A stretch of 64,000 nucleotides of DNA, from contig JAURVZ010000020.1 in the NCBI GenBank assembly GCA_030655215.1, positions 18,858-82,857 of the forward strand, in the 5' to 3' direction. This document shows positions 20,331-30,209 of this stretch, one piece after another. The DNA is from Pseudolabrys sp. GTDB taxonomy: Bacteria; Pseudomonadota; Alphaproteobacteria; Rhizobiales; Xanthobacteraceae. The notes below the pieces were generated by a model. That model was not told the DNA's origin. It did not search any database and saw only the letters and a list, made by a program, of their open reading frames with translations. Made by a program: the position numbers and the translations under genes. How positions within the stretch are numbered: the first letter of the stretch is position 1; every line of letters begins with the position of its first letter.

Positions 20331-21656
20331 ATGCTTGGTTCCCTTCGTGGCGCTGTTGGCGCTTTCGGCACGCTGGTTTCGGCGCTGGTGGTCTTTTTGC
20401 CGGCCGCTGCGAACGCGGCCAATGAGCGCGCGCTGCCGATGCGGTTTGACCTGCGTCTGCAAGGCCCGGTCGAGAACTGCGGCACATCCTGCAAGACCTT
20501 CATCTCGGCGAGCGGCTCGATCACCGCCGATAGCGGCCGCGAATTCGCCCGCTTCCTCAAGGGCCAGAATATCAAGAATGCCACCGTCGTTCTCGACTCC
20601 GACGGCGGGTCCGTTCTCGGCGCAATCGCGCTCGGCCGTGAAATCCGCAAGGCGGCGTTCGACACTACGGTCGGCCGCACGGTCGACCTCAAGGCCAGCA
20701 CCCGCGACGGCAACGACATTCGCGCCTTGCTGTCGCCGCGCGCCGATTGCGAGTCGATGTGCGCCTTTGTGATGCTGGGCGGCATTCAGCGTTCGGTGCC
20801 GGCTGAAGCGCGCGTCATGGTGCACCAGATCTGGCTCGGCGACCGCCGCGAAGATCCGACCGCGGCGACCTATTCGGCGGAAGACCTTGTGCTGGTTCAG
20901 CGCGACATCGGCCGGCTCGCCATGTTCACGGCGGAAATGGGCGCGTCGATGGACCTGCTGGATATGTCGCTGCGTATCCCGCCGTGGGAGCCGCTGCATG
21001 CCATGACGCGCGACGAGATTCGCCGCACCAAGCTGGTGACCGACGATGCGGCCGATGCGCCGGCGGCCACTGTGGCGGTGTCGCCGCCGATCACCGCGCC
21101 GCAAACTGCGCCGGCAACAAGCGGCGTGCGCGCCCAGCCGATCAGCAGCCAGCAGCGCTGGTCCATGGTTGATCGGAACGGCTCCGCCTCACTGGCACGC
21201 CAGCATCCGCTGACCGTCGAGGGCGCCACAATCGGCCGTTTCGATCTGCTGGTGACCTGCGGCGCCGACAATGACAGCTTTGAACTGAGCTATCTCGAGC
21301 GCCGGTCCGGCAGTGACAGCATGGCGCTGCCGGTGAAGCTGGACAGCATCAAGCTGCGCACCAATGCCGGCCACGCCAAGCTGGCGATCGGCGCATCCGA
21401 GCGGCAGGGCGACGATGAACTGGTCAGCTATGCCGCCGGAACCGTGCCGGCGTCGCTGGTCCGTGAATTTGCCGACAAGGGCAATCATTCGATGGTGATC
21501 GAGACCACCAGCAGGGGCATGGTGACCATCATCCGCATCGGAAACACCGGTGCGCGGCAGAGCCTGCCGCAACTGGTGGCGGCTTGTTCCAAGCCGCCCG
21601 GCGCGCGTGCCGATCTTCCGGTGCGCAAGACCGGCGGGCTGGCGTCGGCGCAGTAG
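20331..21656 (+). CDS. Periplasmic ClpP/crotonase-like protein (COG3904-type)
   Basis: ATVVLDSDGGSVLGAIALGREIRK...CESMCAFVMLGGIQRSVPAEARVMVHQIW. Confidence 0.75.
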   Translation: MLGSLRGAVGAFGTLVSALVVFLPAAANAANERALPMRFDLRLQGPVENCGTSCKTFISASGSITADSGREFARFLKGQNIKNATVVLDSDGGSVLGAIALGREIRKAAFDTTVGRTVDLKASTRDGNDIRALLSPRADCESMCAFVMLGGIQRSVPAEARVMVHQIWLGDRREDPTAATYSAEDLVLVQRDIGRLAMFTAEMGASMDLLDMSLRIPPWEPLHAMTRDEIRRTKLVTDDAADAPAATVAVSPPITAPQTAPATSGVRAQPISSQQRWSMVDRNGSASLARQHPLTVEGATIGRFDLLVTCGADNDSFELSYLERRSGSDSMALPVKLDSIKLRTNAGHAKLAIGASERQGDDELVSYAAGTVPASLVREFADKGNHSMVIETTSRGMVTIIRIGNTGARQSLPQLVAACSKPPGARADLPVRKTGGLASAQ

Positions 21657-21821
21657 GCTCTACCGCGCGCGTAAAAGTTCCCCAATAACCACCGCATAAA
21701 ATAAGCGCAGGATGCGTCGCTTGGCGTACGTATTCGCGTGATCATCGCTTGTGAAGCGCCTGGCTTTCGCGCAACAACGCGGCCGCCGCGCCAAGCGGTT
21801 TCGCGCTATCCAGAGGATCAC

Positions 21822-22187
21822 ATGAAGTTTTTTCTGATCGCTTCGGCGATGCTTGTTTCCGTCCTCACGACCGCCGCTCAGGCGCAGTCGCGCCAGGACT
21901 TCACCCTGATCAACCGCACCGGCTATAACATCGGCGAAGTCTATGTTTCCCCAGGTCACGAAAATGACTGGGAAGAGGACGTCCTCGGCAAGGATACGCT
22001 CGACGATGGCGACAAGCAGGAGATTACCTTCAAGCGTGTCGGCAAGACCTGTCTGTGGGATCTGAAGGTCGTCTACACCGACGACGATTCATCCGCCGTC
22101 TGGCACGATATCGACCTGTGCAAGGTGTCGAAGATCACCATCCGCTACAACCGCAAGTCCGACAAGACATCGGCGACGTTCGACTAA
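21822..22187 (+). CDS. Small secreted conserved hypothetical protein
   Basis: Signal peptide MKFFLIASAMLVSVLTTAAQAQ; DFTLINRTGYNIGEVYVSPGHENDWEEDVLG. Confidence 0.75.
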   Translation: MKFFLIASAMLVSVLTTAAQAQSRQDFTLINRTGYNIGEVYVSPGHENDWEEDVLGKDTLDDGDKQEITFKRVGKTCLWDLKVVYTDDDSSAVWHDIDLCKVSKITIRYNRKSDKTSATFD

Positions 22188-22218
22188 GCGGATTGAACTT
22201 TAGAAAAGCAGGCGGCGG

Positions 22219-22665
22219 TTATTCCGCCGCCTGTTTCTGTTTGGCTTCGATCTCGTCGACCGCCTTGACCACGGCATCGAAGGTCAGCAGCGTCGAGGCA
22301 TGCCGCGCCTTGTAGTCGCGCACCGGCTCCAGCAGGCCGACATCGGCCCATTTACCGTCCGGCGGTGCGCCGTTTTCCTTCAGCATCTTGCGGACGGTCT
22401 CGCGCAAGGTCCGCAGCTCGGACGGCGACGAACCGATGACGTGGCTGGCCATGATCGAGGACGAGGCCTGGCCCAGGGCGCAGGCTTTCACGTCATGGGC
22501 GAAATCGGTGATCTGGCCGCCGGCCATCGTCACATCGACGGTGACCGTCGAGCCGCACAACTTGGAGTGGGCGGTAGCGCTGGCATGGGGATTTTCCAGC
22601 CGGCCAAGGCGGGGGATATTGCCGGCTAGGTCGAGGATTTTCGCATTATAGACGTCATTCAGCAT
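22219..22665 (-). CDS. NifU/IscU-like iron-sulfur cluster scaffold protein
   Basis: GRLENPHASATAHSKLCGSTVTVDVTM...FAHDVKACALGQASSSIMASHVIG. Confidence 0.88.
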   Translation of the reverse strand: MLNDVYNAKILDLAGNIPRLGRLENPHASATAHSKLCGSTVTVDVTMAGGQITDFAHDVKACALGQASSSIMASHVIGSSPSELRTLRETVRKMLKENGAPPDGKWADVGLLEPVRDYKARHASTLLTFDAVVKAVDEIEAKQKQAAE

Positions 22666-22920
22666 GGAAATTGACCCAAACGGACGACATCCGGCGCATT
22701 GCCTCGCCCGTACAAAGCAATATATAGGGATCGACCTGCCGGTACGAGAAGGGGTTCTCGGGCCGGAATTGATAGTCCGGCCAAATATATAGGCCGGCCC
22801 CCAAATGCCGACGATGGAATGCGCGTCGAACTCACCCTGAGGGGGCGTCTGGCGCGGCCAACCCGGTGACACATCCGGAGCAGCCCTGAAGGGTTAAGCG
22901 CCGGTCGAACGGAGAGACCG

Positions 22921-23571
22921 ATGGACGCCAAGAGTTCAATCATCAAGCCCGCCAAGCAGGGCCTGTCCGACCATGTTCGTGGCGGCATCACGCCGAATGC
23001 GCCGCGCCCGTCGCGCGAAGCGGCGGAAGAGGCCGTGCGCACGCTGATCGCCTATGCCGGTGACGACGCCACCCGCGAGGGCGTGCTCGATACACCGAAA
23101 CGCGTCATCGACGCCTATGAGGAAATCTACGAAGGCTATCGCGAGTCGCCCGCCGAAGCGCTCGACCGCACCTTCAGCGAGACCGGCGGCTATGACGACT
23201 TCGTACTGGTCAAGGACATCCAGTTCAATTCGCATTGCGAGCACCACATGATGCCGTTCTACGGCAGGGCGCATGTCGCTTACATGCCGACCGACCGCGT
23301 TGTCGGCCTGTCGAAGCTGGCGCGTCTGGTCGATGTCTATGCGCACCGCCTGCAGACGCAGGAGCACATGACCTCGCAGATCGCCACCGCGATCGAGGAA
23401 GTGCTGAAACCCCGCGGCGTGGCGGTGATGATCGAAGCCGAACATATGTGCATGTCGATCCGCGGCGTTCACAAACTCGGCGCGCTGACCGTCACCACGC
23501 ATTTCAGCGGCCTGTTCAAGGACGATCCGAGCCAGTTGGTTCGTTTCATGACCATGTTGCGCGGTAAATAA
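22921..23571 (+). CDS. folE: GTP cyclohydrolase I
   Basis: [44 protein letters not shown]. Confidence 0.96.
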   Translation: MDAKSSIIKPAKQGLSDHVRGGITPNAPRPSREAAEEAVRTLIAYAGDDATREGVLDTPKRVIDAYEEIYEGYRESPAEALDRTFSETGGYDDFVLVKDIQFNSHCEHHMMPFYGRAHVAYMPTDRVVGLSKLARLVDVYAHRLQTQEHMTSQIATAIEEVLKPRGVAVMIEAEHMCMSIRGVHKLGALTVTTHFSGLFKDDPSQLVRFMTMLRGK

Positions 23572-23617
23572 CAGGCGCTTCGCACCGACAGGTGACGGGG
23601 AAAGCCAGGAGCATTCC

Positions 23618-24043
23618 TTGTCGACGCATTCTCACGAGATCGAAGAAGGCCTTGCGCTTCTTCCCAAGTTCGATGCCGACGGTCTCGTTACCGCGGTTGT
23701 GACCGATATTTCGTCTGGCGACGTGTTGATGGTCGCACACATGAACGCCGAAGCGCTGGCGAAAACCATCGAGACCGGCGAGGCGTGGTATTTCTCACGC
23801 TCGCGCAAGAAGCTTTGGAAGAAGGGCGAGAGCTCCGGCCATTTCCAGCGCGTCAGCGAATTGCGCGTCGACTGTGACCAAGATGCGGTGTGGATCAAGG
23901 TGACGCAGGACGGGCCGGGGGCCTGCCACACCGGCCGCCGCTCGTGCTTCTATCGCGCAGCCGCTTTGGGTCAGACGGGTGCGGTGAAGCTCGAGTTTCG
24001 CGACGGTGATAAGACGTTCGATCCGGATAAGGTTTATAAGTAG
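23618..24043 (+). CDS. hisI: Phosphoribosyl-AMP cyclohydrolase
   Basis: [40 protein letters not shown]...[10 protein letters not shown]. Confidence 0.95.
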   Translation: MSTHSHEIEEGLALLPKFDADGLVTAVVTDISSGDVLMVAHMNAEALAKTIETGEAWYFSRSRKKLWKKGESSGHFQRVSELRVDCDQDAVWIKVTQDGPGACHTGRRSCFYRAAALGQTGAVKLEFRDGDKTFDPDKVYK

Positions 24044-24046
24044 CGT

Positions 24047-24140
24047 CGTAGGGTGGGCAAAGCGAAGCGTGCCCACCAACTTGGCGGTGAAGAAGAGGTG
24101 GGCACGGCGCGCAAGAACGCGCCTTTGCCCACCCTGCGAA
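24047..24140. repeat. Palindromic repeat (cruciform-forming) between convergent genes
   Basis: AGGGTGGGCAAAG (24050-24062)/CTTTGCCCACCCT (24123-24135) outer arms, CGTGCCCACC/GGTGGGCACG inner arms. Confidence 0.85.
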
Positions 24141-24158
24141 GCCCGCCTTGGACACACG

Positions 24159-25025
24159 CTACTTCAAACTCTCCAACAACCTTTGAGCCCGCGCCAGATG
24201 CGGCCGGTCATACATCTTCCCGTCGATACCAACGGCACCAGCGCCGGGCTGCGCGGCGAAAGCGGCGATCACAGCCTTGGCTTTTTCGATCTGCTCGGCG
24301 CTCGGCGTGTAGACCTCGTTGATGATCGGCACCTGCGCCGGATGAATGGCGAGCCGCCCGGTGAAGCCATCGCGCTTCGCGTCCAAGGTTTCGCGGCGCA
24401 GGCCTTCGCTGTTGCGGAAGTCGGCATAGATCGTTTCGATCGCCGGCACCTTGGCAGCGGCGGCGCTGAACAAGCAGATCGAGCGGGCGAAGCGATAGGG
24501 CTCCGTGAGAATGCCTTGCACATCGCGGTTGGCTTCGGCGCCGAGTTCGGATGACAAATCCTCCGGGCCCCAGGTCATACCGATCAGGCGCGGGCTGACG
24601 CCTTTGAACGTGCCGGCCATGAACAGACCGAGCGCCGACTCGACATTCTGCGCCAGCACCTTGATCGCACCTTCATCGATACCGGCAATGGCTTCCTGTG
24701 CCGTCAGCTTGGCGTCGAGATGGATCAGGCTTTCGCCGCCTTCCGCTTTCGGAAACAGGATGGCGTCGGGCTTGCCCGGCACGATGGCGGCGAGATCATC
24801 GTCGGTCATGCCGGTCTCAAGGCCGTTGATGCGCACCAGCAGGCGAGGGCGGTCCTTCTTCGGCTGCACGCTCTTGAGATACTCAAGGCACGCCGCACGC
24901 GCATGGGCCTTGCGCTCGGGCGAGATCGAATCTTCCAGATCGAAAATGACGGCATCGGCGCCGGACGCCATGGCCTTGTCGAGCTTGGCGCCGGCGTCAG
25001 CGGGAACGAACAGAAGTGAGCGCAT
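24159..25025 (-). CDS. HpcH/HpaI aldolase / CoA ester lyase (CitE-like)
   Basis: MRSLLFVPADAGAKLDKAMASGADAVIFDLEDSISPERK, RINGLET, FPKAEGGES. Confidence 0.9.
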   Translation of the reverse strand: MRSLLFVPADAGAKLDKAMASGADAVIFDLEDSISPERKAHARAACLEYLKSVQPKKDRPRLLVRINGLETGMTDDDLAAIVPGKPDAILFPKAEGGESLIHLDAKLTAQEAIAGIDEGAIKVLAQNVESALGLFMAGTFKGVSPRLIGMTWGPEDLSSELGAEANRDVQGILTEPYRFARSICLFSAAAAKVPAIETIYADFRNSEGLRRETLDAKRDGFTGRLAIHPAQVPIINEVYTPSAEQIEKAKAVIAAFAAQPGAGAVGIDGKMYDRPHLARAQRLLESLK

Positions 25026-25036
25026 GTGTATTCTTC

Positions 25037-25519
25037 TTATGCCGGACGCTTGATGATGAAGGCCGAGCGGTGACACTCAGCCACGAGGGTGCCGTCCTGC
25101 TTGAACGCCTTGTGATGGAATTCGACAATGCCGGCATTCGGCCGCGACTTCGACTCGCGTTTGCTGACGACCGTCGTCGACGACGACACAGTGTCGCCTT
25201 CGAACAATGGATTGGGAAATTTCACATCGCTCATTCCCAAGTTAGCGATGGTCGTACCGACCGTCATGTCGGATACCTGCATGCCGATCATCAGGCCGAG
25301 CGTGAACAGCGAGTTCATCAGCGGCTGGCCCCATTCGGTTTCGGTCTCGCAGAAATGCCGGTCGATATGCAGCGGCTGCGGATTGAGCGTCATGTTGGAG
25401 AACAACATGTTGTCCATTTGCGTGACGGTCCGGGTGTAGCGGTGTTCATAGAGCTTGCCGACCTCGAAATCCTCGAAGTAGAGGCCGCCGCGCTTGTGCC
25501 GCTGGATTTCTTCCGCCAT
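25037..25519 (-). CDS. MaoC family dehydratase
   Basis: YFEDFEVGKLYEHRYTRTVTQMDNMLFSNMTLNPQPLHID. Confidence 0.88.
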   Translation of the reverse strand: MAEEIQRHKRGGLYFEDFEVGKLYEHRYTRTVTQMDNMLFSNMTLNPQPLHIDRHFCETETEWGQPLMNSLFTLGLMIGMQVSDMTVGTTIANLGMSDVKFPNPLFEGDTVSSSTTVVSKRESKSRPNAGIVEFHHKAFKQDGTLVAECHRSAFIIKRPA

Positions 25520-25655
25520 TCGCGTCTCTCCGGGTGCCTTCGTTAACCTGTCATTTACCATAATTCCCCATGGTCGACAGGTCCGTTGCAGCCTCGTTGG
25601 CGTACAGCCGCGACATTCCTGGGGCAACCCCAAGGACGAGCCCAAGGGCAGTTCA

Positions 25656-26591
25656 ATGGCCGTCGATTCCATTTCCACCAGTCCGGCATCGCAGATCACA
25701 GGCGCGATCCGCCAGGCGTCGCAATCGACCGGCATCAGCTTCCAGTATTTGCTGACCACGGCCAAGATCGAGTCGGGCATGAACCCGCAGGCGCAGGCGA
25801 CGACCTCGTCGGCCAAGGGCCTTTATCAGTTCATCGAGCAGACCTGGCTCGGCACGATGAAGCAGGAAGGGGCCTCGATCGGCCTCGGCCAATACGCCAA
25901 CTCGATCACGCAGAATTCCGACGGCCGTTATGACGTCGCCGATCCGGCGGCGCGCGCCGCGATTATGAAGCTGCGCAGCGATCCGGAAACCAGCGCGCTG
26001 ATGGCCGGCGCCTTCTCTCGCGCCAACGCCTTCCAGCTCACCGGCGCGGTCGGCCGTCCGCCGACCGAAGGCGAACTTTACGTTGCGCATTTCCTCGGGC
26101 CCGACGGCGCCGGGCGGCTGATCAATGCGGTCGAGTCGCGGCCGGGTGCCAATGCCGCAGCGATGTTTCCGGCAGCGGCCGGCGCCAACCGCAACATCTT
26201 TTATGACGGCTCGGGCAATGCGCGCAGCGTCGGCGATGTCTATGCCAAGCTGACCGGCAAGTTCGACAATGCGCGCACGGTGGCTGTTGCCTCGGCGCGC
26301 GCAACGGAGAGTGCTTCGTCGGCGGCGGGCATGAGCTTGATCCCGATTGCCAACAAGGCGTCTGATACCGCCGGCATCACCCAGGCGCTGTCTGACGCCC
26401 ACAGCAAGATGAAGCCTGTTGCCGATACCAGGCCGCTGTTTCAGGCGATGTTCAATGACCGCGGCGGCGAGGCGGTGTCACCGACCGTCGCCAGCCTGTG
26501 GACGCCGGGCGCGCGTTCGGCGGGCCGTGGGCTCGATCTGTTCAGCGACGGCGCCGCCAATGGCCGCGGGATTTTCAACGGCAAGGGCTGA
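25656..26591 (+). CDS. Transglycosylase SLT-domain protein
   Basis: QYLLTTAKIESGMNPQAQATTSSAKGLYQFIEQTWLGTM (catalytic E-S, GLYQF). Confidence 0.88.
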   Translation: MAVDSISTSPASQITGAIRQASQSTGISFQYLLTTAKIESGMNPQAQATTSSAKGLYQFIEQTWLGTMKQEGASIGLGQYANSITQNSDGRYDVADPAARAAIMKLRSDPETSALMAGAFSRANAFQLTGAVGRPPTEGELYVAHFLGPDGAGRLINAVESRPGANAAAMFPAAAGANRNIFYDGSGNARSVGDVYAKLTGKFDNARTVAVASARATESASSAAGMSLIPIANKASDTAGITQALSDAHSKMKPVADTRPLFQAMFNDRGGEAVSPTVASLWTPGARSAGRGLDLFSDGAANGRGIFNGKG

Positions 26592-26608
26592 CCTTCCGCA
26601 TTCTTTCT

Positions 26609-26657
26609 GCGCATGATCTTGCCCGAAAACCGGTGCCCACTTTTCGGGATCATGCGC
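26609..26657. repeat. REP-like palindrome, copy 1
   Basis: GCGCATGATC-ttgCCCGAAAA-ccggtgccca-CTTTTCGGGATCATGCGC; related copy at 42437-42485. Confidence 0.85.
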
Positions 26658-26774
26658 GCCAAACGTCGTTAACGTCTCATCAATTTGTATGCTGAACGCT
26701 TTGTTAAGCGTCATCCACTACGCTTTCGAGGTTCGCTGCTGTTGACGGCGAGTGTTGTAGCGTTTGGTTGTGTC

Positions 26775-27968
26775 ATGATTGTACGTCAGTTCCTGCAATG
26801 GATCCGCCATGCGCCGGCCGGCGATCGCGCCGAAGCAACATCCGCGCTGGCACGCGCCTATCTCCATTCCGATTTGTCCGCCGACGATCTCGCCGCCGCC
26901 GAAGGCGCGATGATCATGCTGCTGGACGATCCATCGCCGCTGGTGCGCGGCGCTCTCGCGCAAGTATTTGCCTCCGCGCAAAAGGCGCCGCCGGTGGTCG
27001 TGCATGCGCTCGCCTCGGACCAGCCGGATGTCGCACTGCCTTTGCTGGCGCGCTCACCTTTGTTGAGCGATGAGGATCTCGTCGATTTGTTCGCCACCAG
27101 TCATCCGGATTCGCAGGTCGCGATTGCCGGCCGCGCGATGCTGTCGCGTCCGCTGGCCGCGGCGATTGCCGAAGTGGGGCCGGCGGAAACCTGCCTGGCG
27201 CTGCTGGAGAATGACGACGCCGACATCGCGCCGTTCTCGATCAACCGCATTGTTGAACGCTTCGGCCATCTCTCGGCTATTCGCGAAAATCTGGTCAGCC
27301 GCGCCGATCTGCCAATGGCGGTACGTCAGGCGCTGCTGGCGAAGCTGTCGCAAACGCTCGCCGGTTTTGTCAGTTCAAAACACTGGCTCGGGCCGGAGCA
27401 CGCCGAATACGCCGCGCGCGAAGCGTGCGAGAAGGCAACCCTCGGGCTCGCCGCCGAAACGCCGTACGAAGAAATCGGCGAACTGATGCAGCATCTGCGC
27501 GAAAGTGGCCAACTCACCGCCGGCCTCATCCTGCGCGCGCTGCTGTCCGGCAATGTCGTGCTGTTCGAGGAAGCGCTGGCGGAATTGTCCGGCATGCCGC
27601 TCGAGCGCGTCACCAGCTATATTCACGACAAGAACATCTCCGGCTTCCGCGCGCTGTTCGGCAAGGCCGGATTGCCGGCCGCTGCCTATCCGGCGTTCCG
27701 CGAAGCCATTGCGGCGTTGCGCGACGGCATCCTGATCGGTGAGCATGGCAATGTGTCGCGTCTCAAGCGCCGCATGGTCGAGCGTGTGCTGGCGTCATGT
27801 GAAGCCGAACGCTGTGTGGAGATGACGTCGCTGTTGTCGCTGCTGCGCCGCTTTGCGGTCGAGGCCGCGCGCGAAGAGGCCCGCATGTTCTGCGACGATC
27901 TGGTCGCCAATGATCAGAACGCGGCCTTCGTGCCGCAGCAGATCATCGATGCGCGGATGGTGGCTTAG
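26775..27968 (+). CDS. DUF2336-domain protein
   Basis: HAPAGDRAEATSALARAYLHSDLSADDLAAAEGAMIMLLDDPSPLVRGALAQVFA. Confidence 0.85.
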   Translation: MIVRQFLQWIRHAPAGDRAEATSALARAYLHSDLSADDLAAAEGAMIMLLDDPSPLVRGALAQVFASAQKAPPVVVHALASDQPDVALPLLARSPLLSDEDLVDLFATSHPDSQVAIAGRAMLSRPLAAAIAEVGPAETCLALLENDDADIAPFSINRIVERFGHLSAIRENLVSRADLPMAVRQALLAKLSQTLAGFVSSKHWLGPEHAEYAAREACEKATLGLAAETPYEEIGELMQHLRESGQLTAGLILRALLSGNVVLFEEALAELSGMPLERVTSYIHDKNISGFRALFGKAGLPAAAYPAFREAIAALRDGILIGEHGNVSRLKRRMVERVLASCEAERCVEMTSLLSLLRRFAVEAAREEARMFCDDLVANDQNAAFVPQQIIDARMVA

Positions 27969-27980
27969 CCACCATCGTTA

Positions 27981-28559
27981 CTATTCAGGAATAATCGACG
28001 GCGCGCCGCTGATCTGTTCCAGCACGTCCGGCCGGTTGCGGTTCTCATACATCAGGAATTCGTCGGTCACGTCGCGCAGCCGCTGCGTCAGTATGGCGGC
28101 GAGCTCTTGCGCGTCGGAGCGTTCATATTCTCGATAGATCGCACGAATGGCGTCGACATGCTGGTCGACCAGCCGGTGCGGAATGCGCATCGTGTCCGGC
28201 GTGTATTCGATCAGCCGGCACAGGCTTTCTGCGGCCGCTGCCACGGCCGGGTAGCCGAAGGTCGCCGCTTCGCCCTTGATGTCATGGGCGGCGTGAAACA
28301 GGCCTTCCTTGTTGGCTTTGTTGAAGCCATGCGCCAGCACCAGGCGGCGCTGCTTGTCGAGCCGGTCGCATTCCTCGTCCATCATCGAGCCGAATTCGCC
28401 GGCAAGCTCGGCCAGCGCCCGTTCGGCGCGGGCCACCGGATCGTCTTCGCCGGGAATATAGGGCGTGTCGGACACAGCCCGGCGGAGCTTGTTCTCCGGG
28501 TTGATGACCTCATGATCGCCGTAGGTGACGATCGCGGCTGTATTCTTGTGTGGAGCCAT
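27981..28559 (-). CDS. Hpt (histidine phosphotransfer) domain protein
   Basis: ANKEGLFHAAHDIKGEAATFGYPAVAAAAESLCRLIEYTP (HxIKGxA motif). Confidence 0.8.
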   Translation of the reverse strand: MAPHKNTAAIVTYGDHEVINPENKLRRAVSDTPYIPGEDDPVARAERALAELAGEFGSMMDEECDRLDKQRRLVLAHGFNKANKEGLFHAAHDIKGEAATFGYPAVAAAAESLCRLIEYTPDTMRIPHRLVDQHVDAIRAIYREYERSDAQELAAILTQRLRDVTDEFLMYENRNRPDVLEQISGAPSIIPE

Positions 28560-28575
28560 GGGCAGACTGCCTTTA

Positions 28576-29121
28576 TCAGCCGGGAGAGCGGACTTTTTCG
28601 AGCAAAGCGGGTTGGCGGATGAGATCGGCCTTGCCGCCCTTGCGGCGTTCCGGGCCGACATAGCTTCCGTTGACGTTACGGCGGCGGTCGGGGCCGAAAT
28701 AGGTCTTGGTCTTGATGAACGGGCGCGGATTGGCGACCACGTTGACGATGCGCTGGTACAGGCCCTTGGCCGAGATCGGCTTGGCCAGGAATTCGGTGAC
28801 GCCGGCGTCGCGGGCGGCGGTGACGCGCTTTTTCTCCGAGTGGCCGGTCAACATGATGATGGCCACATAAGGGTTGGCGTTGGCGCCCGGCTGCCGGATC
28901 ATCTGCGCCAGTTCGAGGCCGTCGAAGATCGGCATCGCCCAGTCGGTGATGATGATATCCGGGATGTAGTGGGTGAAGGCTTCCAGGCCCGAGGCGCCGT
29001 CTTCCGCCTCATACACTTCGCGCGCGCCGAAGCCGTGCAACAGCGTGCGCAGAATGCGGCGCATGTGGGCGTTGTCGTCAATGACGAGGAAACGCAGGCG
29101 GTTGAAATCGATGCGGACCAT
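28576..29121 (-). CDS. CheY-like response regulator
   Basis: RFLVIDDNAHMRRILRTLLHGFGAREVYEAEDG...DIIITDWAMPIFDGLELAQMIR. Confidence 0.9.
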   Translation of the reverse strand: MVRIDFNRLRFLVIDDNAHMRRILRTLLHGFGAREVYEAEDGASGLEAFTHYIPDIIITDWAMPIFDGLELAQMIRQPGANANPYVAIIMLTGHSEKKRVTAARDAGVTEFLAKPISAKGLYQRIVNVVANPRPFIKTKTYFGPDRRRNVNGSYVGPERRKGGKADLIRQPALLEKVRSPG

Positions 29122-29350
29122 GGGACCCCAGGGCCTCGGGCGTCCGGCCCGATACCTCAGGGGCACGCTACCGAGGCAGCGTTAACGGAGGGTTTAGGAT
29201 AACGGCCGGCCCGCCGGGAGCGGCCCGTTTCGGCCTGTTTCCGGGGAAAGCTCGCGCCTGAATGCACAATAAGGGCTGGTTATTGCCGCGACGGTCTTTA
29301 AGCTTGGCGTCGAACGGCCAGCCTTTGGCACTTAACCGAGAGCGACCGAC

Positions 29351-30193
29351 ATGAAGACCATCCTCATCCCGACCGAAGACCATGACGCCATGCCGGCCGT
29401 GCTGGAGGGCGCGCGTCTGATCGCGCAGGCCTTCGGCAGCTATATGGAGGGCTTTGCGGTCCGCCCGTCGCCCGGCACCTATGTCACGGTCGAGCCGGTC
29501 TCCAGCCTGGCCATTTCCGGCGCCTTCGAGCCGGACACGGCGAACGAAGCCAAGGCGACATTCGAGGCTTTCATGAAGGCCGCCAATGTGCCGCTGGGCG
29601 GGCAGGCGCCGGCGACCTACTCTTACGGATGGCCGCGCGCTGAGGCGGTAGAGGACGCCTATATCGGCAGCTATGGCCGGGTGTTCGATCTGGTCGTGCT
29701 CGGCCGGCCCGGCTCTCAGCCGGAAAATCCGCGCATGCCGCCGCTGGAGTCGGCTTTGTTCGATGCCGGCCGGCCGGTCCTGATCGTGCCGAAGCAGGCG
29801 CCGGCGAGCATCGGACGTAACGTGCTGGTCGCCTGGAACCGGAGCACCGAGCAGGCGCACACCAATGCCTTCGCCATGCCGATCCTGCAGCGTGCGGACA
29901 AGGTGACGGTGCTGATGGTGGAGGGCGGCGCGACGTCCGGCCCGTCCGCCGAGGAGGCGGCGATCCACCTGCGGCGGAACGGCGTCAAGGCCGAGGCGTT
30001 GACGATCAAGAAAAGCGACCGCAATTCGGCGGAAGCAATCGGCGAGATCACCCTTGAACAGGCTGCATCGCTGGGTTGCGATCTTGTGGTCAAAAGTGCC
30101 TATACGCAGAGCCGGTTACGGCAGATGATCTTCGGCGGTGCCACCCGCCATATCCTCGCCAATGCGACGCTGCCGGTGCTGATGGCGCACTGA
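29351..30193 (+). CDS. Universal stress protein, two-domain
   Basis: MKTILIPTEDHDAMPAVLEGARLIAQAFGS...LVVKSAYTQSRLRQMIFGGATRHILANATLPVLMAH. Confidence 0.88.
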   Translation: MKTILIPTEDHDAMPAVLEGARLIAQAFGSYMEGFAVRPSPGTYVTVEPVSSLAISGAFEPDTANEAKATFEAFMKAANVPLGGQAPATYSYGWPRAEAVEDAYIGSYGRVFDLVVLGRPGSQPENPRMPPLESALFDAGRPVLIVPKQAPASIGRNVLVAWNRSTEQAHTNAFAMPILQRADKVTVLMVEGGATSGPSAEEAAIHLRRNGVKAEALTIKKSDRNSAEAIGEITLEQAASLGCDLVVKSAYTQSRLRQMIFGGATRHILANATLPVLMAH

Positions 30194-30209
30194 GAACCGG
30201 GATACGTCT

